A DNA stretch of 64,000 nucleotides from Legionella santicrucis (lineage in GTDB: Bacteria > Pseudomonadota > Gammaproteobacteria > Legionellales > Legionellaceae): assembly GCF_001468135.1 (NCBI RefSeq), contig NZ_LNYU01000091.1, positions 330,078-394,077 on the forward strand. Direction: 5' to 3'. The first letter of the stretch is position 1. The number at the start of each line of letters is the position of its first letter. The notes below the pieces were generated by a model. It worked only from the letters and a program-made list of their open reading frames with translations, did not search any database and was not told the origin of the DNA. Below, piece after piece: positions 1-8,198 of this stretch. Made by a program: the position numbers and the translations under genes.

Positions 1-32
1 ATATGATTGAAAAAAAGTAGTCAAGGACACTC

Positions 33-893
33 ATGCTCTCATCCAGTTCCGAATATCTTAAAGCGCTTCGCGAGGGAAAGTATCTTCTTTTTTTAGAGTG
101 GGTTGATTTTATTACAAAAAAGTATACCCATGATGAATGTATTTTAGATGCGGACGATACAACAAATGCTTTGATTTTTGAATGGTTAAGTAATGGTTAT
201 TCAGAAGAAGATGCTAGGAAATTAGCACTCTTACAGGCGGTATATGATTTAGAATTAAAGCCGTTACAAGGAAAATTAGATTATGCATTCAAAACGATTA
301 TGGTCGCTGTATTTTTATGCATGGTTTTTCATAAACATAAGTTGAGTCTGCAACCTCACTCTCCCAAGGTAACTTGTGGAGAAATCAATCAACAAATAGA
401 ACAAATTGGTAAACAACTGGCTCCGTCGCTTTACAGAAGCAGTTTAGTTGGAGTACAGATCGAGTTTTTTCAGTGGGTAGAGAATAGCGATAAACATGAA
501 GTAAATAGTGTTTTTCATAAAATTCATGCAATTACTCGACTTAGATATCTTCTTGAAGATTATATTTTACACTTAGAGCGGTTCAAAAGAGAAAAGGATG
601 AGCTTTATACTGCTCGATTAAGTTTGGCAAAACGTTTTCTTACCTATATCTACGAGCAACTTGAATTTACTCCCTCAGTTGCCGATGAAACTACCAAATA
701 TGTGAATGCACTCCGTGAACTTCACCCTGGTAAATGGGAAGAAGAGCGTTTAGATGTTCTTTCTCCACCATCGACATTAGACAATACTTGGCGTTGGGTA
801 ACAGGAATAGGAATTGGGTTTTTTAATTTGGTTTTGCATAAGAAATCCATCGGTGAGTTGATTTCGGGACAATCAGAAACTCCCCAAGTTTAA
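33..893 (+). CDS. Hypothetical protein, 286 aa, helical
   Basis: I do not recognise a family. The start follows an AAGGA-type ribosome binding site about 7 bases upstream. The protein is predicted to be largely helical and charged. One hydrophobic stretch lies near residues 88-99 and a second, Gly-rich hydrophobic segment lies near residues 255-268, so a membrane-associated protein is possible. There is no signal peptide and no catalytic motif that I can see. It stands alone upstream of a hydrolase gene in a low-GC accessory stretch. An effector or island relic is possible but nothing in the sequence proves it. Confidence 0.6.
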   Translation: MLSSSSEYLKALREGKYLLFLEWVDFITKKYTHDECILDADDTTNALIFEWLSNGYSEEDARKLALLQAVYDLELKPLQGKLDYAFKTIMVAVFLCMVFHKHKLSLQPHSPKVTCGEINQQIEQIGKQLAPSLYRSSLVGVQIEFFQWVENSDKHEVNSVFHKIHAITRLRYLLEDYILHLERFKREKDELYTARLSLAKRFLTYIYEQLEFTPSVADETTKYVNALRELHPGKWEEERLDVLSPPSTLDNTWRWVTGIGIGFFNLVLHKKSIGELISGQSETPQV

Positions 894-1142
894 TTTCACC
901 TGTTTTTTCTTACATAGCGTACTATTTATTGTGATTAATTCCTTATTTTTAGTAAGATAAAACTATTCGGTTTAGTGTCTGCTGACAATTAGTTTCCACT
1001 GCTTATGTGTCACGATTAATACACAACATCCAGCTTTGCAAGATGTTGAGTCATTTGCATGATGTACGACGTAGAGGAGCGGAATAGTCAACAATTTCTA
1101 ACCTAAGTTCGAAATATTATTTATATGAAGGTAACTAGTTTT

Positions 1143-1967
1143 ATGAAACAGTACTTATGGACATTGGACGGTGGTAGATTATCTTATCAAAGCGGAGGAG
1201 AGACCATAAATTGGTTATTCCTTCCTGGTGGCCCAGGTCTTGGATCAGAGGCAATTGCAGGTTTAACTGAATTACTGAAAGATAAGATCCCTGGTACTAT
1301 TTGGCATTTAGATTTGCCCAATGACGGTTCAAATATTTTAAAAGATAAATCCATTTCAAAATTACATCATTCAATTATTCAAGCTACCACAGCATTTAAA
1401 AAAGTAATACTAGTAGCACACTCTACTCCTGCAATGTATGTTCAGACGCTACCCGATCTTGAACATATTTTAGATGGCCTTGTATTGATAGGTTCTGCGC
1501 CCGACTCATCATGGCAAGAAAGATTTGTTGAATATTGCAAAAATCATACAGATGAAATCATTAGTAAAGCGGAAGAGAAATATGCCGCAAATCCAGATGA
1601 TGAAAGTTTAAGGCAACTCTTAGTGGCTTGTGCTAAGTATTGCTTTATAAATGAAAAATCATTATATGAAGGAAAAACTCTATTCGAAAAACTACCTATT
1701 AACAATACAGCCCACGTTCAATCGTCGGAACTTTTTGATTCTACAAAGTACAAAGCCACCTGGGTACCTCAGAAAATTCCAACCCTAATTGTCACAGGAT
1801 CTCATGATCATATTACACCTATATCACTCTTTAAAAATAATAATCTCTATCAGAGAAATAATATACTCATAAAGGAAATTGCTAACGCAGGACACTATCC
1901 GTGGTTTGAAAACCCTAAAGAAATAATAAATTCATTTGAGAACTTTTGTCGTAAACTCCCAACATAA
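1143..1967 (+). CDS. Alpha/beta hydrolase fold protein
   Basis: This looks like an alpha/beta hydrolase of about 274 residues. An oxyanion-type loop (FLPGGPGLGSEA) lies near the N-terminus. The nucleophile-elbow position reads AHSTPAM, with Ser as nucleophile instead of the usual GxSxG. The acid is in GSHDHITP and the catalytic His is in AGHYPWFENP near the C-terminus. An upstream in-frame ATG at 1125 adds six residues; neither start has a convincing ribosome binding site, and I chose 1143 because homologous folds begin close to this point. The substrate cannot be inferred. The elbow lacks the second conserved Gly, which marks it as a divergent member. Confidence 0.7.
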   Translation: MKQYLWTLDGGRLSYQSGGETINWLFLPGGPGLGSEAIAGLTELLKDKIPGTIWHLDLPNDGSNILKDKSISKLHHSIIQATTAFKKVILVAHSTPAMYVQTLPDLEHILDGLVLIGSAPDSSWQERFVEYCKNHTDEIISKAEEKYAANPDDESLRQLLVACAKYCFINEKSLYEGKTLFEKLPINNTAHVQSSELFDSTKYKATWVPQKIPTLIVTGSHDHITPISLFKNNNLYQRNNILIKEIANAGHYPWFENPKEIINSFENFCRKLPT

Positions 1968-2094
1968 ATGATAAATTAAAACCAATGTGTACTTTATTTT
2001 ATCATTATGATATTATAAAACCTCATTTTATGATGAATAATGATGATATCTTCTCTGAGTAAGTCAGAGGACTGACATCACTTGCGGGTGTTTA

Positions 2095-2151
2095 GTTTAA
2101 TCGCTTTCATTAAACGGGTATATCGTGATTTTTTGGTTTTATATAAACCAA
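2095..2151. promoter_or_regulatory. Two adjacent palindromes upstream of the 2219 gene
   Basis: GTTTAAT (2095-2101) and ATTAAAC (2109-2115) form a perfect 7-bp inverted repeat with a 7-base spacer. Next to it, TTGGTTT (2133-2139) and AAACCAA (2145-2151) form a second one with a 5-base spacer. A further TTGGTTT lies at 2177-2183. They precede the CaaX-ended gene by 70-120 bases. They could be operators. This is seen in sequence; the regulator is unknown. Confidence 0.35.
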
Positions 2152-2218
2152 GGAAATAGACGATCCCCGTTCTTCTTTGGTTTAAAAACTTTTTTTAGCA
2201 AAACCACAGGAGATTAAC

Positions 2219-2818
2219 ATGAGAGCTAAAGAAGATATTTTTGCAAGAAACAATGCAACTTTAACTGCATTAATGGCGATTAAAAGGGTTATTAGCAAAC
2301 ACGCTCAACCCCCTAAATTTATCAAAATAAAGATATTAGAGGAAGCTGGATTAGGTAAAACTCCCGTTTACGTTGTGAGTAACAGAATTGTAGAAATGCA
2401 GAATATTAAAGGAGGCATCATACGCAGCGTTGAATATCTTTATAATGAGGATCCAACAAACGATGTTATCAATGCACTGCCTAAAGGAAGTGAAAAGGTT
2501 AAGATATTTGGCTCTGAAAAAGAGGCGCAACAGTATGCATTAACAATTTCCAAACGACATTCAGATTTAAGCTTTACCTATGGTTCTTCTATGGATGGTA
2601 TTGAAGGTAGAGATCCCGTTTGGCATACTCCTTTAATTATTAAAGCTGAAGTTGAATTGAACGTAAAAAGTGATCTTATAGATAATAACGGTAAAATTTC
2701 TACCAAGTATTTAAAACTGGTTTCTTTAATACAGCCTGAAGAACTAGAAGAAAAATTACCAACAATTGATTTACAAGAAATCCAAAATCAAAATAGCATG
2801 AACTGTACTATTTTCTAA
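2219..2818 (+). CDS. Hypothetical protein with C-terminal CaaX box (candidate effector)
   Basis: A 199-residue protein with no enzyme motif that I recognise. The start has a strong ribosome binding site (CAGGAG, 7 bases before ATG). The last four residues are Cys-Thr-Ile-Phe (AAC TGT ACT ATT TTC TAA), which is a eukaryotic-type CaaX prenylation box. The preceding 35 residues contain an acidic patch (PEELEEKLP) resembling the E-block found in Dot/Icm translocation signals. Several Legionella effectors, AnkB for example, are known to be lipidated by host enzymes through such boxes, so a membrane-targeted effector is a reasonable inference. The gene is monocistronic and followed by an intrinsic terminator. 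Bacteria have no prenyltransferase for this motif, so chance occurrence is the alternative. Confidence 0.6.
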   Translation: MRAKEDIFARNNATLTALMAIKRVISKHAQPPKFIKIKILEEAGLGKTPVYVVSNRIVEMQNIKGGIIRSVEYLYNEDPTNDVINALPKGSEKVKIFGSEKEAQQYALTISKRHSDLSFTYGSSMDGIEGRDPVWHTPLIIKAEVELNVKSDLIDNNGKISTKYLKLVSLIQPEELEEKLPTIDLQEIQNQNSMNCTIF

Positions 2819-2831
2819 GGTATCAAATAAC

Positions 2832-2871
2832 ATGCATGGGAACGTTAACACACTCTCATGCATATTTTTTT
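2832..2871 (+). terminator. Intrinsic terminator
   Basis: ATGCATGGGA (2832-2841) pairs with TCTCATGCAT (2854-2863), with one G-U pair, and is followed by a T7 tract at 2865-2871. It lies 14 bases after the stop of the CaaX-ended gene. Confidence 0.75.
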
Positions 2872-3064
2872 GACTGCTGTGTCATTGAGCATCTATAGAT
2901 AGTTTCAGAAGGAGGCTAATATAAAATCATTAAAGGGCAATTTTAGTGCTAATGGAAATAAATTTGACTTATTATTGTACAGCTCTGTATAATGAGTGTT
3001 GTCTGTTTAAGTATTAATTATGTGCAACATTATTTTGTTCACTCGCTTTAATATGGAGTTTTAC

Positions 3065-3649
3065 ATGCTAGAAAAATTATTTAAAAGACTGCAAGGTATC
3101 AAGCCATTTACGAATCAATTTGATATGTTAATGGAAAGTGGGGAGGCCATTAACGATAAAGGGGAAGCTGTTGGGATGTGTCAACCAATGACAAATCACT
3201 ATTTAGATTTACTACTAAATAAACAAGATCCAACTCAAGAATTACAAGATGGTAAGCAATTTTTAAAGAAATCCATAATTGAAGAAAATCAAGAGATTGA
3301 TTTTAGAGGCCAAAATCAAGGTGAAGATGAGCATCATGCTTTTCATAAAAATAAGGTCGAGCATCGAGACGAACACCATTCTCTTAAAAGTTTAACCCCA
3401 GAAAAAGTCAGTAAAACTTTAGAAGATAAAGACCATATGTTAATGACATTTGAATTAAATCAAAAAGATAAATATCATCAAGTATATCTTGGAAAGCAAA
3501 GTGCATCAAAATGTCGCTTCTTTGATGCAAACCTTAATGGCGGGGAACGAGTAAAACCATGTGAGGAACTTATTCCAGAAGCGATGGAATACCTCAGAAA
3601 ACACTACTCTCTTGATGAAGACACATCATTTAAACTTGGAATAGGTTGA
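3065..3649 (+). CDS. Putative YopT/C58-like cysteine protease
   Basis: A 194-residue protein. I use ATG 3065 because GGAG lies six bases upstream; an earlier in-frame ATG at 3020 has no such site. The residue pattern resembles the C58 (YopT/AvrPphB) papain-like peptidase triad. Cys39 sits in GMCQPM at the start of a helix with an aromatic residue downstream. His138 (KYHQVYLG) follows, and Asp154 lies in RFFDANLNGGE, which resembles the FFDPN.GE block of that family. The His-Asp spacing is 16, as in YopT; His124 is an alternative. Such proteases act in host cells as effectors or as toxins. The family assignment is by motif only, and the middle (residues 85-105) is a low-complexity His/Asp/Glu stretch. 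Confidence 0.5.
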   Translation: MLEKLFKRLQGIKPFTNQFDMLMESGEAINDKGEAVGMCQPMTNHYLDLLLNKQDPTQELQDGKQFLKKSIIEENQEIDFRGQNQGEDEHHAFHKNKVEHRDEHHSLKSLTPEKVSKTLEDKDHMLMTFELNQKDKYHQVYLGKQSASKCRFFDANLNGGERVKPCEELIPEAMEYLRKHYSLDEDTSFKLGIG

Positions 3650-3703
3650 GATCGATAAAATGCTGTCTTATACTTCTAGCAAAAAATTGTAAAGATTCAC
3701 TTG

Positions 3704-3922
3704 ATGGCGTCAACTTAAGGGCCAATCTTTACCTCTAGGCACATCGTCACCCTCCGCGAAAGCAGGGGGGTTCAATCAAAAGTCTTGGTATAAAAGCACA
3801 ATTGTTCTAGAAACAAAGTGCTTACTGTTTGGCAAGTTTTAGACCCTCCGCTTTCGCGGAGGGTGACGCTCTTTCGAAGCTGAGAGTTCCTCGAAACCTT
3901 ATCTTTTTCTTAAGTTAACGGC
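3704..3922. repeat. Nested palindromic repeat element, MITE-like
   Basis: A 19-base sequence at 3745-3763 is the exact reverse complement of 3850-3868. The right arm is itself a hairpin (CCCTCCGC at 3844-3851, GCGGAGGG at 3856-3863). Outside these, 3706-3719 and 3909-3922 form an imperfect 14-base inverted repeat containing CTTAAG. The nesting suggests a small mobile palindromic element or decayed insertion sequence ends rather than a terminator. The rest of the gene-free stretch from 3650 to 4334 holds nothing else that I can assign. Confidence 0.5.
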
Positions 3923-4334
3923 ATTAAAGGTTCATCCCCTTAGTTGTTTATTAAAACTTAGGGAGGTGGATTTTTAAACTATTTTTGTATACTGCCATAG
4001 CAGTTTTATCCTTTGAAGCCAGACATTTGTTAAGGTAGTTTTAAGTAGGATAGATTGACGCAACAAATACCATAAAAGGACTCGCGGGTGTAGCTCCTTA
4101 CGCGTTATTTGGATAACTTGTTGCGGCAACACAAACTTGTATTTTTATCAAGATATTAGCCTGACGGGTTTCACATAATCTAACAATCGCTTATACAAAA
4201 TGCTAATTTTAACCGTCAGTTTCTTGTTCATGAATCCAGTACTTTTAATAAATAAAGTATTGTACTGTTATTAATGTTCACATTAAGGTGAATCTGTATA
4301 TACTCTTCCAATCGCTCCCATAAACACTGTAACT

Positions 4335-5141
4335 TTAAGCATATTTTTTTGCGATTGCTGGTTCAGGAAACACGTACATCCCTGAATAGGTCTTTGTATC
4401 AAACCAAACATGCAAAAACTCATCACTACTGTTTGGAGGATATTCATCTTTGCTCTTAAAATAAAAATTAAAAAGAGTTTCTACTTTCTTGTCTTTAAGA
4501 GCAGCTAGGTAGTTTTTTGAATCATTTATTGCCAAAAGATATTCCTCAGTACTCTGATTGGCTGATTTTTCCAATTTATTTGTGACAATAGCGATTCCAG
4601 TCGCTAGGGTAAACTGCAAAGTTCTTAATTCCTCTTCACTTCGAGTCATTTTTTTTGAGGCCAAGCTTTCTATAATATAATCAACCAAAGCCTTAGTCGG
4701 GCCAGCGAACGTTACTGACAAATCCAACGTATTTTTAACCGGTTTCGTAATCGCTTTATACACTATTGGGAAATATTTAATATCAACAAGCTTTTCAATT
4801 AATTCACTATTTTTATCAGTAAAACCCCATTGCGCGTTTTTAAATGGCCAAGCAGTTAACATTAAATCAAACAACATCTTGCTATTATTTTTAATAAACA
4901 AAAATAAATCATCAGGGTTAGTAAGAAGAGGAATACAAACTGGCACAGTATGGCTTTCAAGAAGAGAACGATCAAGTAGTCTTTTCGTTTCCTCCTTCGG
5001 TAAATCAAGCATATCTTCAGTAATGTCGACTAAGTACGGAAATAATTTTTCATTAGGCGTTAAAGAAAGAAGCGCACAATCCTTTGTGTACACACCTGAA
5101 CTAGAACCTTGACGTCCCATTATTGTGTCCTTAGGCATCAT
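4335..5141 (-). CDS. Hypothetical protein, 268 aa
   Basis: No family recognised. The start has an AGGGGGG ribosome binding site about 5 bases upstream. The protein appears mostly helical and soluble, with no signal peptide, transmembrane segment or catalytic motif that I can see. It lies 27 bases downstream of the gene at 5169-5705 on the same strand, so the two are probably co-transcribed. The location in an accessory stretch beside an IS remnant and candidate effectors makes a secreted protein possible, but this is context only. Confidence 0.55.
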   Translation of the reverse strand: MMPKDTIMGRQGSSSGVYTKDCALLSLTPNEKLFPYLVDITEDMLDLPKEETKRLLDRSLLESHTVPVCIPLLTNPDDLFLFIKNNSKMLFDLMLTAWPFKNAQWGFTDKNSELIEKLVDIKYFPIVYKAITKPVKNTLDLSVTFAGPTKALVDYIIESLASKKMTRSEEELRTLQFTLATGIAIVTNKLEKSANQSTEEYLLAINDSKNYLAALKDKKVETLFNFYFKSKDEYPPNSSDEFLHVWFDTKTYSGMYVFPEPAIAKKYA

Positions 5142-5168
5142 ACATCCCCCCTATATTTATATAATTAC

Positions 5169-5705
5169 CTATGATAAACCGCTTAAAGATATTATCGGCG
5201 GTTCTTTACCTGACATCTCACGATCAATTTGCTGACCCATTCGGCGCCCAAAATCATATGCCTCCGCTTTAAATGAAAAGAACTTTGACAACCCAGAATG
5301 CATGAATGCTCCTTCATGTTCCCCAGCATCAAAAAAGCTTTTACTAATTTTTGTCTGATGTTGCGATTGTTCCCTATAAAATTGAACGCGTTCCTCATCT
5401 GAAAATGTTGGCTTCCACGATTTCGTATGGTGCATATCATCTTTTAAAGCCTGAAATGACTCTTTGGTCAAAGGTGTTTTTTCATGATGCAACGTGATAT
5501 TTACTGGTGGAACCGTATAACTATCGAACCCCTGCACCTTTGAACATTCCTCATGTAATGCTTTCCTATGTGGACAGTGAAAGTCCTCCGGTGTTTTCGT
5601 CCCCAAAAACGCTGACGTAACAATTGAGAACGGAAGGGTGAAAAATAATTTAGGATTCTCAAATTTATAACCTTCTTGCTTTTCTTGAGCCATAGCGCAC
5701 CCCAC
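5169..5705 (-). CDS. Hypothetical protein, 178 aa
   Basis: No family recognised. It starts MGCAMAQEK; Met5 is an alternative start. A short hydrophobic stretch (LFFTLPFSIVTSAFLG, residues about 20-35) is followed by a hydrophilic His-rich middle and a Gly/Ser C-terminus. It is the first gene of a likely two-gene unit with the 4335-5141 gene. Function unknown. Confidence 0.5.
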   Translation of the reverse strand: MGCAMAQEKQEGYKFENPKLFFTLPFSIVTSAFLGTKTPEDFHCPHRKALHEECSKVQGFDSYTVPPVNITLHHEKTPLTKESFQALKDDMHHTKSWKPTFSDEERVQFYREQSQHQTKISKSFFDAGEHEGAFMHSGLSKFFSFKAEAYDFGRRMGQQIDREMSGKEPPIISLSGLS

Positions 5706-5839
5706 TTAAAATACAAACCAACATTTAAAAGCACATCTTAATTAAAAAGATAGCATATGGCTTATATTTTATCCAACCTGATGACTGCATGTGGTGGCCC
5801 AGAACTAAGCGCTATCCGTTGATTGAAATTATTTTTTGA

Positions 5840-6095
5840 CTATTAGTGCAACAATTTCTGGATGTAAAGGCTGGGGCTCAATCAGAGACATGGTTTACTT
5901 AAGCTCGAGTAGTTGAGGCAGTTTCTAACTTATGAGAATGGCATTCCCATTGATGATACGATATATCATGAGAAAGCTGAATACTAAAGTTCACCGATTG
6001 CTTTACACGCTGGATCCAAGCAGTACAAAAACAACAGATGGTGATGTTGTTGCCATTGATGAAAGAACTTAGAAAATCATGAAATTTTTTATCTG
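5840..6095 (+). pseudogene. ISAs1-family (IS4-type) transposase N-terminal remnant
   Basis: Read across frames, the + strand encodes fragments typical of the N-terminal DDE_Tnp_1-associated region of ISAs1-type transposases. In order they are SGCKGWGSI, LRQFLTYENGIPIDDTIY, FTDCFTRWIQAVQK and GDVVAIDERT. They are separated by frameshifts and by TAG/TAA codons, one of which replaces the Trp of the usual WLRQF. Only about 80 codons remain and no C-terminal catalytic part follows. This accounts for most of the gene-free stretch between 5706 and 6173; a hairpin at 6103-6135 fills the rest. Confidence 0.65.
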
Positions 6096-6102
6096 TAACA
6101 TA

Positions 6103-6135
6103 AATGATGCTCCCCACAATGTGGGGAGCATCATT
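6103..6135 (-). terminator. Hairpin terminator of the rpsP-rplS operon
   Basis: A perfect 15-bp stem (6103-6117 with 6121-6135) with a 3-base loop, GC-rich in the upper part. It lies about 40 bases downstream of rplS. The T tract beyond it on the minus strand is weak, so it may act with Rho or as an RNA 3'-end stabiliser. Confidence 0.6.
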
Positions 6136-6173
6136 AAGTTTTGACAAGATTTTAAGTTAAAGAAATAAAGTCC

Positions 6174-6539
6174 CTAGCCTTCTTTTTTGCCAGTTAATTT
6201 TTCTTTAATACGCGCAGCACGTCCAGCCAAGTTACGTAGGTAATAAAGCTTAGCACGACGTACATCACCACGTCTTTTTACAGTAATGCTATCAACAATT
6301 GGGCTATAGGTTTGAAACACACGCTCAACACCCACACCATGAGAAATTTTACGAACAGTAAAAGCAGAATTCAAACCACGGTTACGCTTAGCAATGACAA
6401 CACCTTCAAAAGCTTGTAAGCGTTCACGGTTACCTTCAATTACTTTCACTTGAACCAAAACAGTATCACCTGGATTAAACTCAGGGATTTTCTTACCTTG
6501 CATTTGCTCAGCATTCAATTGGTCAATAATATTAGTCAT
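6174..6539 (-). CDS. rplS: 50S ribosomal protein L19
   Basis: Ribosomal protein L19, 121 residues, at the 30S-50S interface. It is recognised from [35 protein letters not shown] and the C-terminal [14 protein letters not shown] block typical of L19 (each seen here as parts of one continuous protein). It is the last gene of the operon rpsP-rimM-trmD-rplS, 27 bases after trmD, and is followed by a hairpin. Length and order match the standard gammaproteobacterial arrangement. Confidence 0.97.
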   Translation of the reverse strand: MTNIIDQLNAEQMQGKKIPEFNPGDTVLVQVKVIEGNRERLQAFEGVVIAKRNRGLNSAFTVRKISHGVGVERVFQTYSPIVDSITVKRRGDVRRAKLYYLRNLAGRAARIKEKLTGKKEG

Positions 6540-6566
6540 GGACTACTCCTCAAATTGGTTCATCTC

Positions 6567-7316
6567 CTAGGATTCACCGTGCTCAAACTTAAACTCAACA
6601 AGCAATTGCTTGTCTGCTTCACTTAACTGTATTTTTTCAAGTAAATCCGGCCGCTTAAGCCAAGTTTTACCTAGAGATTGTTTTCTTCGCCACAGTTCAA
6701 TATCCCTGTGGTTACCACCTAATAAAACAGGCGGAACATCTAATCCATCAACCTTTGCCGGTCGAGTGTAATGGGGGCAATCCAGTAAACCATTCATAAA
6801 TGAATCTTGTTCTGCTGAACCAAGATGCCCAAGACTGCCTGGTATTAAGCGAATAATTGCATCGACAAATACCGTGGCTGCTAACTCTCCACCACTTAAA
6901 ACAAAATCTCCTAAAGACCATTCTTCATCTACATACTGTTGAAGAATACGCTCATCAATTCCTTCATATCGTCCCGCAATAAAAAGCAGGGGTTGCTTCT
7001 CACTTGCCACTTGATTTAAGTCATTTTGGCGAATTACCTTGCCTTGAGGACTTAGATAAATCGTCTTACAATGACTTGGCATTTGGCTTCGCGCCTGCAA
7101 AATGGCACCCCTCAAGGGTTCATACATCATAACCATCCCAGGGCCACCGCCATAAGGTTTATCATCTACTTGCCTATAAGGTCTGGAAGACCAATCTCTT
7201 GGATTCCAGAAATCAATTTTTACTAACCCTTGCTCTATTGCTCTACCCGATATGCCATAATTCAAAGCATTAAGTATCTCGGGTATTAGGCTAATAACTC
7301 CAAGATGAAGCACCAC
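6567..7316 (-). CDS. trmD: tRNA (guanine-N1)-methyltransferase
   Basis: TrmD methylates G37 of tRNAs that have G at position 36, using S-adenosylmethionine, and prevents +1 frameshifting. At 249 residues it is normal length. The deep trefoil-knot SPOUT motifs are present: DKPYGGGPGMVM, FIAGRYEGIDERI and WSLGDFVLSGGELAA. It begins one base after the rimM stop, indicating translational coupling in the rpsP operon. Confidence 0.97.
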   Translation of the reverse strand: MVLHLGVISLIPEILNALNYGISGRAIEQGLVKIDFWNPRDWSSRPYRQVDDKPYGGGPGMVMMYEPLRGAILQARSQMPSHCKTIYLSPQGKVIRQNDLNQVASEKQPLLFIAGRYEGIDERILQQYVDEEWSLGDFVLSGGELAATVFVDAIIRLIPGSLGHLGSAEQDSFMNGLLDCPHYTRPAKVDGLDVPPVLLGGNHRDIELWRRKQSLGKTWLKRPDLLEKIQLSEADKQLLVEFKFEHGES

Positions 7317-7826
7317 TTAAAAATCCATATCCCAATTAACAGTAATTAATTGCTGGTTGGGATCAATATCTAATACAAATTGGCCAGGTAAGTAAGGGAT
7401 TAAATGTCTTTTATTACCTTCTACAACCAGCACATCATTAGCACCTGTAGGGATTATTTCAGTGACCGTTCCAAAAGACTCGCCTTGTTGGTTAATCACA
7501 TTCATACCTATAAGTTGATGCCAGTAATATTCACCAGGCTTCAATTTTGCCAGCTGATCTTGGTGTACTGCAATTTCTATATTAGTAAGATGAGCTACTA
7601 ATTCACGCTCATGATAACCTTCTATTTGGACAATAATAGATTTATTTTGTACTTCAGCACATAATAATTTAATAGGTTGCCATTTATTATTAATAAAGGC
7701 ATGCCAATTCGTATACTTCAGAACATTATCACGGGGCTCCGTAAAAGAGTGCACCGTAACAAAACCTTTAACACCATGAGGCCGCCCAAATCTGGCAATT
7801 ATTATCCAGTTATTCTGATTATCCAC
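7317..7826 (-). CDS. rimM: Ribosome maturation factor RimM
   Basis: RimM binds S19 and assists maturation of the 30S head. The 169-residue protein has the N-terminal RimM barrel (IIARFGRPHGVKGFVTVHSF) and the C-terminal PRC-barrel segment containing EYYWHQLIGM and PYLPGQFVLDID. It sits five bases after rpsP and abuts trmD, the usual order. Confidence 0.95.
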   Translation of the reverse strand: MDNQNNWIIIARFGRPHGVKGFVTVHSFTEPRDNVLKYTNWHAFINNKWQPIKLLCAEVQNKSIIVQIEGYHERELVAHLTNIEIAVHQDQLAKLKPGEYYWHQLIGMNVINQQGESFGTVTEIIPTGANDVLVVEGNKRHLIPYLPGQFVLDIDPNQQLITVNWDMDF

Positions 7827-7831
7827 GTTAG

Positions 7832-8089
7832 TTAAGCAGCTTCGCCTTTTTTATTAAATTCTTTGACCAAAGCGCTGACTCGATCAGATAATTTTGCCCC
7901 TACTTTTTGCCAGTGGCTTAATTTTTCTGCATCAATATGCAAGCGAATCTCCTGTCCACGTGCGATAGGGTTAAAATAACCAATACGCTCAATATAACTG
8001 CCATCGCGACGTTTGCGACTGTCAGTAACGACCATGTGATAAAAAGGACGCTTTTTAGCGCCACCTCTAGATAAACGTATAACGACCAT
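7832..8089 (-). CDS. rpsP: 30S ribosomal protein S16
   Basis: Ribosomal protein S16, 85 residues. The N-terminal signature [24 protein letters not shown] and the GYFNP block are intact (shown in part). It is the first gene of the rpsP-rimM-trmD-rplS operon. ffh lies 109 bases upstream on the same strand, so it may read through, or a separate promoter may lie in this gap. Confidence 0.97.
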   Translation of the reverse strand: MVVIRLSRGGAKKRPFYHMVVTDSRKRRDGSYIERIGYFNPIARGQEIRLHIDAEKLSHWQKVGAKLSDRVSALVKEFNKKGEAA

Positions 8090-8198
8090 TGTTTTCCTCT
8101 ATTTTAGAGTGGTTACACATACTTAGTAATCGCACTAAGCATAAAAATGCCGTGTATTGTACGAAAATTAATTCGTCATGTGAAGTAATTCTTGCGAA

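Noticed and set aside
894..1142. Short inverted repeat CAACATC...GATGTTG
   Set aside because: Seven-base arms with an 11-base spacer are expected by chance and no T tract follows.
3745..3868. Possible CRISPR or tandem repeat
   Set aside because: The units are inverted, not direct, and occur only once on each side.
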